From Porphyra umbilicalis (lineage: Eukaryota > Rhodophyta > Bangiophyceae > Bangiales > Bangiaceae): 64,000 nucleotides of DNA. Below the pieces are notes generated by a model. That model saw only the letters and a program-made list of their open reading frames with translations, did not search any database and was not told where the DNA came from. The stretch lies in NCBI GenBank assembly GCA_002049455.2, contig KV919093.1, positions 1 through 64,000 of the forward strand. Reading direction: 5' to 3'. Made by a program: the position numbers and the translations under genes. This document shows, piece by piece, positions 10,537-20,762 of this stretch (position 1 is its first letter; each line of letters begins with the position of its first letter).

Positions 10537-12480
10537 ATGGGCGGTGGTACTACATCGGTGGTCGCATCAACGGGCGGGGCGGGCGGCCCTGCCCCTTTGG
10601 CCGGCCGGCCTGACGCGGTGGCGCGGCGGGTTGCCCAACGGCGGCGCCCGCTGGTGGCGCCCCTCGCGCTCCTCGTGTTGGTAACTGCGGCACTGGTGGT
10701 TGTGCTCGCGGTGCTCGCCCGCGGCGTACCCGTCGGGCCGAGCGAGGACGACGAGGAGCTCGGCAGCGGCGCCGACCACGGCGCCGCCGCCCCCGTGCCA
10801 CCCGTCAATGGCGGCCCGCCCGTGGAGGGGGACGATGGGGTGGCCGTTCCTCCAGTCCCCCCGGCGCCCCGCCCCTTCTCCCGCGTCACCCTCCTCCACA
10901 TGTACAATGGGGTGTCCTTCTTCCGCCGCCTCGGCGCGCTGACGGGCGCCAACAAGGCACGCTACGCGGCGCGGCACGGCTATGAGTTTGTGTCCCACAC
11001 CCCCGACGGCACCGTCGGCCTGTACAATCCAGTGGATTGTGGGGCGCCCCCTCCCGATGGGGGGGCCGTCGTGCGGCGGCCCGCGTCCGAGACGGCCATG
11101 GGGTGCTTCACGGAGCGGGCCGACTTTTCCATCGACACGGGGCGGCGGGCAACGTTTGGGAAGCTCCACCTGGCGCGCGCCGCGTGCGTGTCGCGCCCCA
11201 ACGGGTGGCTGCTGTGGTCGGACGCGGACGCGATGGTCATCAACCAGAGCGTGCCCGTGGAGTCGCTCATCGACGACGCGGTCGACTTTATGGTCACCGC
11301 CGACTGGCTGATGGTGCAGGCGGGCGTCTTTCTGGTCAAGTGCTCCGAGTGGGGCCTCGCCCTCTTGGCCGCCGCGGAGGGGGACCGCAAATTCGACCGC
11401 GCGTCGGCGCTCGACCAGTCGGCGCTGCAGGCGGTGCTCGACGGGCAAATCCAGCTGCCCGGCGAGGCGGGCACCACCCCCCCCTCGGCGCACGTGCGGT
11501 GGTTGCCCAAGCGCGTCCTCGACGTGTATGGGGAGGAGTACGTGCCGGGGGACTTTTTGGTCCACTTTGCGGGCAAGCTGTACGAGGCCACCGAGGCGGG
11601 GTTGTGGTCCATCGCGCGCCAATTCGAGCTCCTCTCCACCGCCGACGAGGTGGACGACGTGGCCGCCTTTTTCGCCACCCGCTACCTCCTCAACGCCTTT
11701 TCGGGGACGTGCGTCAAGGGGCTCGGCCAAAAGCGGGAGTGCAAGCCGAGCGACCCGCGGCGGGTGCGCCTCGGCGAGCCCCTCTCGGCGCTCGCGCAAT
11801 CCCCCAAGGGCCGCTACCGCCACGTCGGCATGCGCTACGCGTGGCTCGCCGCGTGGACGGATAAGTACGACGTGCCGGGGTGGGACGCGCGGACGTCCCC
11901 GCTGGCGGTCGGCGCCGTGGCGGCGGCGGCGGCGGCGTCGGCGGCGGCGGACGGCGGCCCCCTCGACGGCGGCGGTGGCACGGGCGGTACGGGCCACGCG
12001 GGCGCCGCGGCGGGCTGGGGGAATGTCAGCCGTGGCCACGGCGGCGGCGGTGGCGGCAGCGGCGGCGGCGGCGGCGGCAGCGGGGCGGCCGCCGGGGGGT
12101 GGGCCCCCGACGACGGCGGCGGGGCGGATGGCGCCGCTGCCGGTGACGTGGAGCAGCTGCAGGAGCCCGACGATGGGCTGTTGGACGCGGGCCAGAGCGT
12201 GGGGAAGGGCGGCGGCCGTGGCGGGGCGCCCGCGGGTGCGGGCGACGACGAGCTTGGCGGCGGAAAGGGGGTGCGCCAGGCGGCGGGGGTGGACGGGGGC
12301 GCCCGTGCCAAGGCTGGCGCCAACGCCGACGGCGTGGGTGGGGATGAGGGCGCCGCGGTGGTCGGCACCGAGGGCGGTTGGGCCAAGTGGGCGGTCATTG
12401 GTGTGCTCCTCGTGGGGATTGTCGTGGCCGCGCGAGTCCTGGCGGCACAGCGACGAAAATCGCCGGACAAGGCGTTGTAA
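10537..12480 (+). CDS. GT34-like (GMA12/MNN10/XXT) Golgi glycosyltransferase
   Basis: Intronless, 647 aa, starting at the ATG in GGTGCCATGG; the frame is open a little further upstream but without another ATG. Residues 39-61 (LVAPLALLVLVTAALVVVLA) form a signal anchor after a basic stretch, so a type II Golgi topology is expected. The catalytic region (about 118-400) starts VTLLHMYNG and has KARYAARHGYEF, FGKLHLARA, the metal-binding DxD in LLWSDADAMVIN (D229/D231), VDFMVTADW and DFLVHFAGK. This block order fits the GT34 family of nucleotide-sugar galactosyl-, xylosyl- and mannosyltransferases; donor and acceptor cannot be read. A Gly/Ala-rich linker follows (about 455-615). Unusually, a second hydrophobic segment, WAVIGVLLVGIVVAARVLA, lies at about 617-636, so the chain may be anchored at both ends. 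It may act in cell-wall polysaccharide or N-glycan building. Confidence 0.75.
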   Translation: MGGGTTSVVASTGGAGGPAPLAGRPDAVARRVAQRRRPLVAPLALLVLVTAALVVVLAVLARGVPVGPSEDDEELGSGADHGAAAPVPPVNGGPPVEGDDGVAVPPVPPAPRPFSRVTLLHMYNGVSFFRRLGALTGANKARYAARHGYEFVSHTPDGTVGLYNPVDCGAPPPDGGAVVRRPASETAMGCFTERADFSIDTGRRATFGKLHLARAACVSRPNGWLLWSDADAMVINQSVPVESLIDDAVDFMVTADWLMVQAGVFLVKCSEWGLALLAAAEGDRKFDRASALDQSALQAVLDGQIQLPGEAGTTPPSAHVRWLPKRVLDVYGEEYVPGDFLVHFAGKLYEATEAGLWSIARQFELLSTADEVDDVAAFFATRYLLNAFSGTCVKGLGQKRECKPSDPRRVRLGEPLSALAQSPKGRYRHVGMRYAWLAAWTDKYDVPGWDARTSPLAVGAVAAAAAASAAADGGPLDGGGGTGGTGHAGAAAGWGNVSRGHGGGGGGSGGGGGGSGAAAGGWAPDDGGGADGAAAGDVEQLQEPDDGLLDAGQSVGKGGGRGGAPAGAGDDELGGGKGVRQAAGVDGGARAKAGANADGVGGDEGAAVVGTEGGWAKWAVIGVLLVGIVVAARVLAAQRRKSPDKAL

Positions 12481-12906
12481 AGTGAGGCGGGGGCGGAAGG
12501 GCTGTCGTGTATATTGGCACGGACATCAAGGACAGCAGTCGCGATCCAAGAATGGACGAATACACCAGGGAGCGCTTCTCTGGGGCAAAGTAGGGCACAC
12601 CCCAGCACATGCCGATCGACCGCCTCTGCCAGACGAGTCGACCGGCCGGTCGCTCTCATGGTCGCCAAGCGCCACCCATACAGCGATATCAAATTGGGCT
12701 GGATTTCCACATCATGGGCGTGGGTACTTCCTCGAACATACCGGTCTCTAAGATCAATTTCGATCCGTATTGTAGAAACTGTCGATACAGTAAGTTCGTG
12801 TAACGTCACGCCCATAGATTCGCAGCGGAACCGCCTCCCAGCACTGCTGTCAAGAGCTGGACCGCACTCGCACGAGGGTGTCATCGTCTACTTCGGACTT
12901 TTTCTC

Positions 12907-12964
12907 CATCGAAGCCTCATCGAGGCTTCGATGCGCCATCGACCCATCGAAATATGGGTCGATG
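12907..12964. repeat. Two perfect tandem hairpins
   Basis: Hairpin 1 is 12907-12933: 12-bp arms beginning CATCGAAGCCTC with a 3-nt loop. Hairpin 2 is 12937-12964: 11-bp arms CATCGACCCAT and ATGGGTCGATG with a 6-nt loop. Both stems start with CATCGA, so they look like diverged copies of one unit. Confidence 0.9.
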
Positions 12965-14079
12965 ACGGTCATCGAGACTCTCATCGAGCCCATCGAACCG
13001 ATGTGACTTCAGTTTGAGAGCCCGAGCAGGGACCCATCTGATTGGACAACTGGATAATCTTGTGTATGCATCTCAGGGATACTGTCCGTTCAGTATGCCA
13101 TTTATATGTATTTGCCACGCCAGTAATCTCAGAGACATCCGTTCCGCCGACGTCGAGACCATCTTCTTCACGAGGACGGGTGCCGCCAATGCATTTGACT
13201 TAGTCTAGGAAAGCATAAAAACCCGCGATGTCGCCGCACGCGGAGCACCGCTAAGCACAACCCGGAGGACTGCGAGCGTCCAAAAAATCCATCGTTTGTG
13301 CAGTCAAGATGTCGAAAGACCGCCTCTCACGCGAAGTGGCCGAAGCCTCATGCATGTGCACGTCACGCACGCAGCTTCACGAAGCTGTGCCCGGACCTCG
13401 ACAAAGCCATGTTGACCTTGCCCGTGTCGAAGGTCCCGATATGATGAGATGTCAGGCAATACCTGCACGCAGATTTATGTAATTCTTGTAAATGTGTCGG
13501 CACGGATTCTCAGTCTCATCGGCCGAAGACACCACTCTCATCGAAACGGTTCTCATCGAAGGTCTCATCTATGTCCATCGAAACCCCCTTCCGATGACCA
13601 GATCCTGTCGGGTCGCGATGTCATCGGAAAAGGGCCTTCGATGGAAAAAAGTCCCAAGTAGACGATGCTTCCACTCTGGGAGCCACCCACGCAACAGTGC
13701 CTATCCATATTGTACCGCGGGGCGAATGGTTGAGCTGCGCCGATCTCCCTTCAGTCTCGGACTGTGGTGCGTGCTCGTCCGCCCGTTTCAATGGACTGGC
13801 CAATCAAATTGCATTATGGAAGGGCTGCCCATCGGGTGCGAGCGTGGCGCGGCCTAGCTAGGCTAGATAGCCGCTGGACAGCACCGCAGCCCTTTCCCGC
13901 GTGTACCGCGACTTCGTGGCCACCGCCTCTCAACGGAACTGTGGCGAGGGCCCCCTCGTTTGGGGGTCGAACTGCCAACCACTGGCAGCGCAGGTGTCCA
14001 CCAGAACGAGGAATTGAGGGCGATTCCGCCTTCTGGAGGGGCCGAAACAAGCCAATAAATTCAACTGCCTGCCATACGC

Positions 14080-14105
14080 CACCAGCTCACGCCAGCGAGC
14101 TGGTG
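14080..14105. repeat. Perfect hairpin, 9-bp arms
   Basis: CACCAGCTC and GAGCTGGTG are separated by 8 nt. It lies 28 bp before the next hairpin at 14134-14153. Confidence 0.8.
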
Positions 14106-14133
14106 TTTCAGTCCTCCTGGGCGCCACAAACTC

Positions 14134-14153
14134 GTTCGGGCCTTGGCCCGAAC
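14134..14153. repeat. Perfect hairpin, 9-bp arms
   Basis: GTTCGGGCC and GGCCCGAAC are separated by TT only. No CTRR-type end follows within 20 nt, so this is not an obvious Helitron terminus. Confidence 0.8.
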
Positions 14154-14660
14154 ATGGTGGCCCGGAGGACGTGTCCTGTCCTCGGCAACACGCAGCGGTG
14201 TCGCTGGCAGGGTGTGCTGTGACGGTGCTGAGTGGCCCAATTAGCTCACGCGCTGGTCCGACCCCCTGCTTTCCACTCTGTTGCGGCGCGTCGTGCACAT
14301 TTTGTAGCGCTCACCGACGCGCCAAAATGTTTCTTCATGCAGCCTGCCGCACGGTGGGTGGACCGCTTCTCGTTCCGCCGGCGGACCCGCTTTCGGTACA
14401 GCTTGAAAGGCCCCTCCTAGCCTTCACACCAGCTGCCCCTTCTGTTACGACTCGCGCCTTGCGCGTACTTCAGTGGTCTCTGTCTGGTCTTGCCCCCTCT
14501 CTCCTGGTCATTGTGGCCATCGTCGTTCGCCGCTGTTCCATCGGCTTCCTCCCGCTGTCGACGCCTGCTGCCGCGTGGGCTTGCCGGTTGCGCTGTTGCG
14601 CTGTCAAGGCTCTACTTTGACGCGCGCCCTGCCCTGCACCCGCTCCCAGTGGCCGCCACT

Positions 14661-15212
14661 ATGTCGTCCCTTCCCCGCTCGACCACCCCCCCCATCCCCA
14701 TCCCGTCGAAAGCCTCCAGCGAGCCGGTGTCGCTGGATGACGTCGTCCACTCGTCCTTGGGGGAGGTCATCGACCACACTCCCTCTTCCTCCTTCACCCC
14801 GGCGTCGTCGCTGTGCACCCCCCCGTCGGGGGTTCGTTCGCCGCCACACGGTAGGGGCCGCACCCGCCCCCGGGTGCGGGACCAGGTTGGCGCCACGGCG
14901 GTAGCCGCGCCTGCCGTAAGCCTGCCTGACATGGTCGTCGCCCTCGGGGGGGACTTGAGGTGGTCGGGACCCGCTGCAGAGCACAATGGGCCTGGGCCGT
15001 TTCTGGCTCCCCCCGGGTCGCCACTGGCCGGTCGCGCTGGGGCGCGACGCAGCCTCCCGCAGCTCTCCGGCGCCTCTGCGGACGGTGCCGCCAGGGAGGG
15101 AGCCGATGAGGACGGCGAGGAGGGCATGGGCAACAAAGACAAGGTGGGTGTGTTCATCGCCATCTGCTCGGCCCTCGGCTCGGTCTCGGCGCTGACCCCC
15201 AAGGTGTTGTGA
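14661..15212 (+). CDS. Hypothetical protein, 183 aa
   Basis: A single open frame from an ATG in GCCACTATGT to TGA at 15210-15212. I do not recognise the family. The chain is rich in Ser, Pro and Gly and mostly disordered in appearance. Short ordered-looking stretches are EPVSLDDVVHSSLGEVIDH near the N-terminus, VSLPDMVVALGGDL in the middle, and a C-terminal hydrophobic end KVGVFIAICSALGSVSALT that could be a short tail-like membrane or plastid-anchoring segment. An acidic patch (EGADEDGEEG) precedes that end. Codon choice (C/G at third positions) fits the other genes of the window. An upstream exon cannot be excluded because the frame is open for 57 codons before the ATG. Confidence 0.5.
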   Translation: MSSLPRSTTPPIPIPSKASSEPVSLDDVVHSSLGEVIDHTPSSSFTPASSLCTPPSGVRSPPHGRGRTRPRVRDQVGATAVAAPAVSLPDMVVALGGDLRWSGPAAEHNGPGPFLAPPGSPLAGRAGARRSLPQLSGASADGAAREGADEDGEEGMGNKDKVGVFIAICSALGSVSALTPKVL

Positions 15213-16112
15213 CGTGCGGCGGGGCGGGTGCCCAGCCGACTAGCCGGCTGAGGGGCGTGCTCCTGGAGTGGTGGTTGTGTTGAGTGGTGGCAGTGGCGCG
15301 TCGTGGGGGCCCGAGGGGTCGGACGGCGGTGTCGCCGTGCGAGTGCCCAGCGACCGGGGTGTTGCTGGGCCCCATTTTTGAGGCTGCGGTTGCTACAGAC
15401 TGCGCCGTATCGACGAAGAGCTTGGCGGCGCCCGGGCGGCGGTGGGGCTCGGTGTGCGTGCCAGCCGATTGTTGTCTTCCTTTCACGGAGTGCACAATAG
15501 TTTTTTCTTCCCTTTATTCATGCACCTGGTCGATGGCCACCTTTAACCTGGCATTGCCGAGATGCCATCACACAGGACAGCGGGTGAAAGAGCGTCACTA
15601 TTTCCCCATGGGCGGTTCCTACCCGGTGCTGTTCTGATGTGGCTTGCAGGGTTCACGAAGCGGCAGCTGCCCGCGGCGTGTGCGGCGAGACTGGCCCGTT
15701 GTTTTTTTCAGCAGTTTCCATCAGGCTCTTGGTCGTTTTGCGTCAAGACGTGCTTCTAGGCTTCAACGGCGCTACGGTCACTCAAGAGCTGACTGGTTTC
15801 CGGACGACTGGCGCGTTCACTTGCGCACCATTGTGATCACGCTTGGCACTGTGTCACGTTGGCAACGACAAAGACACGCCAATCTCTGCGCTCTGGCGCG
15901 AAACAGATCATGTGGGCCGAACGGTGCTTTAGGTAGACTGCGACAACGCCGGGGGATCCTGGATTACCGAAACGAAGAAAAAACAAGAATGTGAACAGCC
16001 ATCCACAGAGGCTCAACATCGCCCCTGCGCTACTCACCCACACGCACAAGAAAAGGATACACAGAAACCAAAACAAAAATGGAGGGAAAAATGGATGGGG
16101 TAGAGACTCTCT
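15213..16112. other. Intergenic between convergent genes
   Basis: These are the 3' flanks of the small plus-strand gene and the minus-strand LHC gene. It contains T- and A-rich stretches near 15490 and 15970-16090 but no canonical AATAAA in the expected orientation. No gene was found. Confidence 0.5.
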
Positions 16113-17323
16113 CTACTTCAGGGCCTGGGTGATGGGCACGAAGTGCGTCAGCTGGGAGACGATGGGCTGGTGGTAGATGAAGTTGGAATGGATCACGCCA
16201 CCAATGCCGATCATCGCCAGGCGGCCGTTCTTGACTTCCGCCAGCTCCAGCTTCTTCTTCTGGGCGGGGGTGCCCTTGTACAGGCCCAGGGGACTGTAGG
16301 CAAAGAACAGGTGTATACACGAAAAGAAGAGCAAGCGACAAGACAACCGTCAGCATTCTGTGTGTCGGCCCACTGCACGCCCAGGCCGCCATGCAAAACG
16401 CAACCCCACGCGCAAAAGGCCACTCCACCGACGCTCGGCACCACTTCGACCGAAGCAACCAGGCAAAGTAACGTACTCAAAGCCAAAGTTGCCCGGGATG
16501 CGGCCATCCTCGAACATGTCATCGTAAGACAGCTTGCCGCGGTGGCTGACAAACTCGCAAAGACCGCAGGCCAGGAAGACCTGCCACAGCCCACCCGCGG
16601 GGACCTGGAAGAAGGCGTCGGTGGCGACGGGGTTGGCAAACAGCGGCGACGGAAGGTGCACGAACTCCTGGACCAGCACGCCCAGGAAGGCGAGCATGGC
16701 CACACGGCCGTCTGCACAGATCGGGAGCACGTACAAGGAGGACAACCAGAATAAAAGCAAGGTTAGACAGCTTCCAAATACCAGGAATCTCAGATATGAG
16801 CCCAACATACCAGGCCGAACGCGCTGCCCGGTTCACTCGCCTCGCACAAGCTCACAAAACGTACTCTTCAGCTCGCCCTCACGCAGCCACTTGATATCGA
16901 TGAAGCCCGACAGGTTCAGCGGGTCGAAACCTACACACAGCATAAAGAAAAGAGGAACACAAGGAAAGCGACGAATCATGTCAGATGACGGCTCATGGAG
17001 AAGCCTAACCGCCGATGCTAGTGGCTACTCCGTGCCCATACCCACCGTGCACCAACCGCTGACTCACCTGCGCTCGCAGCCTCCATACAGACGACCTCCC
17101 CTCTACGAGCCCCCGAACTCTCAGACGTCAATCAGAGCAGCGGGCCCCCCAACGTACCGACATCACCGGCCATAGAGCCGTCGCAGGCCGCCGGCTGGGG
17201 CAGGAACGGCACGCTGGCCGACCGCGCGGCCATGGTGACCGTCGCCGCCGACGGCGCCACGCTGCACACGCGCGCGCCAATGAAGCTGGTCGGCCGGATG
17301 GCCGCCGCACACACAAACGCCAT
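16113..17323 (-). CDS. LHCR-type chlorophyll a-binding antenna protein of photosystem I, four exons
   Basis: Exons on the minus strand are 17323-17158, 16930-16865, 16711-16477 and 16293-16113, totalling 648 nt or 215 aa. All three donors read GTACGT and all acceptors end AG. Splicing restores the textbook joins [30 protein letters not shown] and GNFGFD/PLGLYKG. The N-terminus ([14 protein letters not shown] to about residue 33) is a plastid transit peptide. Three membrane helices follow: helix 1 with the chlorophyll-ligating E..N..R set (REGELKNGRVAM), helix 2 ([18 protein letters not shown]), and helix 3 ([19 protein letters not shown]) with the matching E..N..R. Red-algal LHCR proteins surround photosystem I in the thylakoid membrane and bind chlorophyll a and carotenoids; length and order match. 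The promoter lies in 17324-18272. This gene is the strongest evidence for a red alga. Confidence 0.95.
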
Positions 17324-18272
17324 GACGGTGGGCGGGGGGGAGGAACTGGGAGAAAGACGGAGGGGGACGGAAGGGAGGCGGGCGGGCGTACGCGGGTGGG
17401 GGGCGAGACGGTGCGGCGGGGCGATGCGGGTGGGGAGAACGACGGTGAATGAGGCGTCGAGCAATGCGGGCTGCTTTCAGCGGGGTGCGCTTTGAGCTGC
17501 CCCGCGGACGTGGGGCGGGTGAGCAATGCAGAGGCACCCCTGCATCTGGAGCGTGCTCCACTGCCCCACCCCTTCCAGATCGGTCGACTGGGGGGGGGGG
17601 ATGAGGAACCGGGTGGCCAGGTCGTCGACCAGACGGCGTGCGGCAACAGGCCTGCAGAGGGAGCTCAATCGAGGTCAGGGGAGCGATCGAGACCCCCGCA
17701 GGTGGGGGTGTGCGAGTGGGTTGCTAGCGGTGTCGCCTTCCTTTGCAGAACCGGACCAGTCAGTGGAGCCGGCAGCAAACGAGCTCGGATCTGAACACCC
17801 TGATCGCCAACGCGGGCCACACAAGCCACAAACGACGTAATCTGCCAATAACAAGGCAGAAATCTTGGTCGAGGTGGCGTAGGCGCGCCGCCAGCACGAT
17901 CTGATTGGTCATCTGAAAAAGATACTGCACTGCTGGTACTTCTGCAGTGTCTAAGTGGCCCCCCAATAGATTCACAGACTCACTTGTCCAGGATTGGAAA
18001 TATTGTTTTTGGATTGCTGATGGGCAAGGTCCCTCCAAAAGCACCTTAGTATGAATAGGAACCAAATACGTGGATGTGCCCGGCGCTCATCATCCGCGCG
18101 CCTCGCCTGTGCGGTCGAGGGCCAGACAGAAACGACGTGCGGGGGTACACAATACTTGGTAGGCATCACCGTGATGCCTACTAAAGCATGAGCAGAGCCG
18201 ACCACAAAAAGGGGGCATCCAAACAATACAAAAACTGAGCGCGTAGCTCTACGAACGGCCCCGCGGGCCCCC
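17324..18272. other. Intergenic, upstream of the LHC gene and downstream of the radical SAM gene
   Basis: No gene was found. The first 300 bp upstream of the LHC ATG are GC-rich without a clear TATA box. The rest is of milder composition and holds an almost perfect 23-bp palindrome at 18159-18181. Confidence 0.5.
18159..18181. repeat. Perfect hairpin, 11-bp arms, 1-nt centre
   Basis: GTAGGCATCAC and GTGATGCCTAC flank a single C. It is located about 90 bp past the stop of the radical SAM gene, where it could sit in that gene's 3' region. Confidence 0.85.
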
Positions 18273-20762
18273 TCACATTGCGGGCGCCTTGGTTGGTGGC
18301 GGCACCGCCGCCGCCGGCACGGCAACGCCCTTGAGCGGCAGCAGGTCTGCCAACGCCGCATTCTCCCCCGGATCCAACACCGAGTGCTGCACGCACGCCG
18401 GCACGGTCCGCCCGTCGGCCGGGTGGGCCATGGCATACGAGCACGCCTGCAGGCGCTCCATCGTTTCGGCCACCCGCCCGCCCGCCGCAACGGCGGCCAC
18501 GTCCGTGTGGGACGCCCCCCCCTCCATCAGCGACCACGCCGCCTTGACATCCTCCGCATGCATGAAGCGGTGCATGACGAGCGTGAGCATCCGCGGGCGG
18601 AAGCGGAGGACGCGCAGCGGCCCGCCGGCGCGCCACACCCACCGCCGCAGCCAGCGGACGGCGGCAATGGCCACCCGCGGGCGGCCGACGAGCAGGCGCG
18701 CAATCTTGACGGCGAGCGTCGCGGGCGGCAGCACAATCGTGCCGAGGTGCGCGAGCAGCAAGTCCCGCAACGCCGCGTCGGCCGCCGACGTGTCGAGGAA
18801 AAAGGGCACGTACGGGCAGTCGGGGTCGTCGACGCGGCCGACGAGCGCGCCAAAGCACGTGCGGTTGCACCGCACGTCGCCCATCTGAAAGAGGCCATAG
18901 GGCAGGCTCCTGCCGGCACCCGTGGCGACCTGCGCCCACACCCCCTCCCCGTCGTCGGCCGACAGCAGCCGGTAGTCAGACGCGGAGCCGGCCTCGGCCC
19001 ACCGCCGTTCATCGCCGACATAGGCGGCCGGCTGGAAGGAGAGCATGCGGAAGCCCATCGTCTTGGCCGCCCGCACCACGTCGGGAATTTGCCGCACGTT
19101 GCCCGGCTGCACGGTCATGTTGTGGGCAACGTAAAAGTCGACGCCGTGCTCCCGCTTGAGGCGCTTCATCATGTCCATGAAGCGCGCGCGCGCCGGGTGC
19201 AGGTCCGCCTCAGAGGTTACCCGCCGCGCGCCGCGGCGGCCGACCATAAACGAGTCAAAGTGCACCGCCCAGTCGAGGCGGTCAAAGCGGCGGCTGCCGT
19301 CGGGCCGCACCGCCAGCCGCACCAGGTACTCGAAATCAAAGTCGCCGTGCGTAAAGGACATGGGCGTCAGGCGGCCGTAGAAGCGCATCACCTCGAGCGC
19401 CGCCGCGTGGTCCTCTGCGGGCAGCAGTGACACTTCGCCGCCAATGAGCTGGCAGTGCCCGTGCGGGCCGCGGAGCTCAGAGAGCGTGGACATTTGCCGC
19501 GCAACCTCCGTGACCGTATGGGCACCGTCGATGCGCACCTTGTTGGCGTCGGCATTGTGGTAGCATGGTGTGCAGGCAAAGTTGCACTGTGGGAGAAACG
19601 GGGTAGGGGAGGTGGGCGAGGAGGGGACAGACGACCAGCAGCAGACACAAAGTGGGACGCCACGGCACGGCAAATGCATGAGCACAAGACGTACAGCCAT
19701 CACGACACCAAAAGAAGCAGCAAGCGCACCCCGTCGGTCAGGTGGGTGTCCCCGCTCGCCGACAGGGCCACCACCCGCCGCCGACCTCCCCCGCCACGCG
19801 GCGCAGCCGGACGCACCCGCCAGTCGTGCACCGCGCCGCCCCTCACCCTCTGCGGCACGGCGACCCCCCCCCCCGGCGCCCACCGCGCGGCCGCCGCACC
19901 TTTGGAAACACCCCGTGGGTGCCCTCACACCCCGGCGTCAGCCGCCCGAGCATTTGCGCCTCGTTGCGCGCGCGGTCGGGGAGCTCTGCAAAGCGCCGCA
20001 TCATCCGCTCCTCGCTGCCGGGGACTTGACCTGCGGCGCGGCGGCCATCAGCGCCCCACAGGTGCCCCACAAGAGCCCCACGAGAACCCCACAGGTACCC
20101 CACGTCCGCGCGCGAGGCGGGCACCCGCCGCGCCAGTCACGGGCGCCCCAACGAGGCGTGGAGCAAAAGGGAGGGAGAGCCGCGTCAGCTCAATGTCCAC
20201 CCCGCCACGCGCCATTGGCGCCACTCCCACTCCCCAAGCAGCCGGCGCGTCGGCCGCCAGGGCCACCCCCACCCGCCGGCGTCCCCCCCCCCCGCCACCC
20301 GTGCGCTCACTGCCGCCGGCACAGCACCCCCCCCGCCGAGCCCCCCCGCCCCCCCCGCCACCCCCCAAAAAACGTACCCGGCCGCGTTTGCCGCTCCAGC
20401 TGCACGACCGCCCGCAGCGCCGTCTGCCACATGCGCACCGGCGCGCCGAGGAGGTGCGCCACACCGCCGCCGCCGCCGCCGCTGGTGCGGGTGGCGTCGG
20501 CCCCCACCGCCGGCGTCGCGTCGACGGTGGCGGCCCCGTCGGCCGCCGCCCGCCCCGCGGCGGCAGCGGCGTGCATGGCGACCGCGCGGCGGCCGCGGCC
20601 GCGGCCGACCGCCGCGGCCGCGTGGCGGCCGCCCAACCCCCTGCGACGCGGGGACGCCACGCGCCCACGGGGGGCGGTTAGGGCGGGGGCGGCGGGCACA
20701 AAGGCGGCCGCCACGGGTGGCCGCGGGCGGCCACCGCCGGCCGCCGGGGGGGGCGCCGCCAT
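18273..20762 (-). CDS. Radical SAM protein of a bacterial-type family, probably plastid-targeted, three exons
   Basis: Exons on the minus strand are 20762-20378, 20030-19900 and 19586-18273, totalling 1830 nt or 609 aa. Donors are GTACGT and GTGCGG; acceptors end GCCGCAG and CCCACAG. The first 110 residues are Ala/Gly/Arg-rich (MAAPPPAAGG, AAFVPAAPALTAPRGR), like a transit peptide. Conserved sequence starts HLLGAPVRMWQTALRAVVQL, continues NEAQMLGRLTPGCEGTHGVF and then the radical SAM cluster CNFACTPC (C173, C177, C180, CxxxCxxC), followed by the GGE motif in LIGGEVSLL. Later blocks are THGDFDFEYL, HNMTVQPGN, FRMLSFQPAAYVG, MGDVRCNRTCFG and, near the end, LQACSYAMAHPADGR with ACVQH. It should bind a [4Fe-4S] cluster and cleave S-adenosylmethionine; the substrate is unknown. 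As I recall, the same block order occurs in actinobacterial proteins, which suggests ancient transfer. Confidence 0.85.

Larger units (their letters stand above)
12481..14660. other. Intergenic, milder composition, rich in palindromes
   Basis: No gene was found. The block is clearly less GC-rich than its flanks. It carries four perfect hairpins (12907-12933, 12937-12964, 14080-14105, 14134-14153) and two clusters of TCATCGA-type motifs (12880-13010 and 13510-13660). It is probably remains of one or more transposable elements. The last 300 bp are the 5' flank of the small protein gene. Confidence 0.5.

Noticed and set aside
14134-14153. Helitron 3' hairpin
   Set aside because: No CTRR end follows at the usual distance and no Rep/helicase sequence was found nearby.
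18159-18181. Palindrome as a bacterial-type terminator
   Set aside because: There is no T run after the stem and the setting is a eukaryotic intergenic region.
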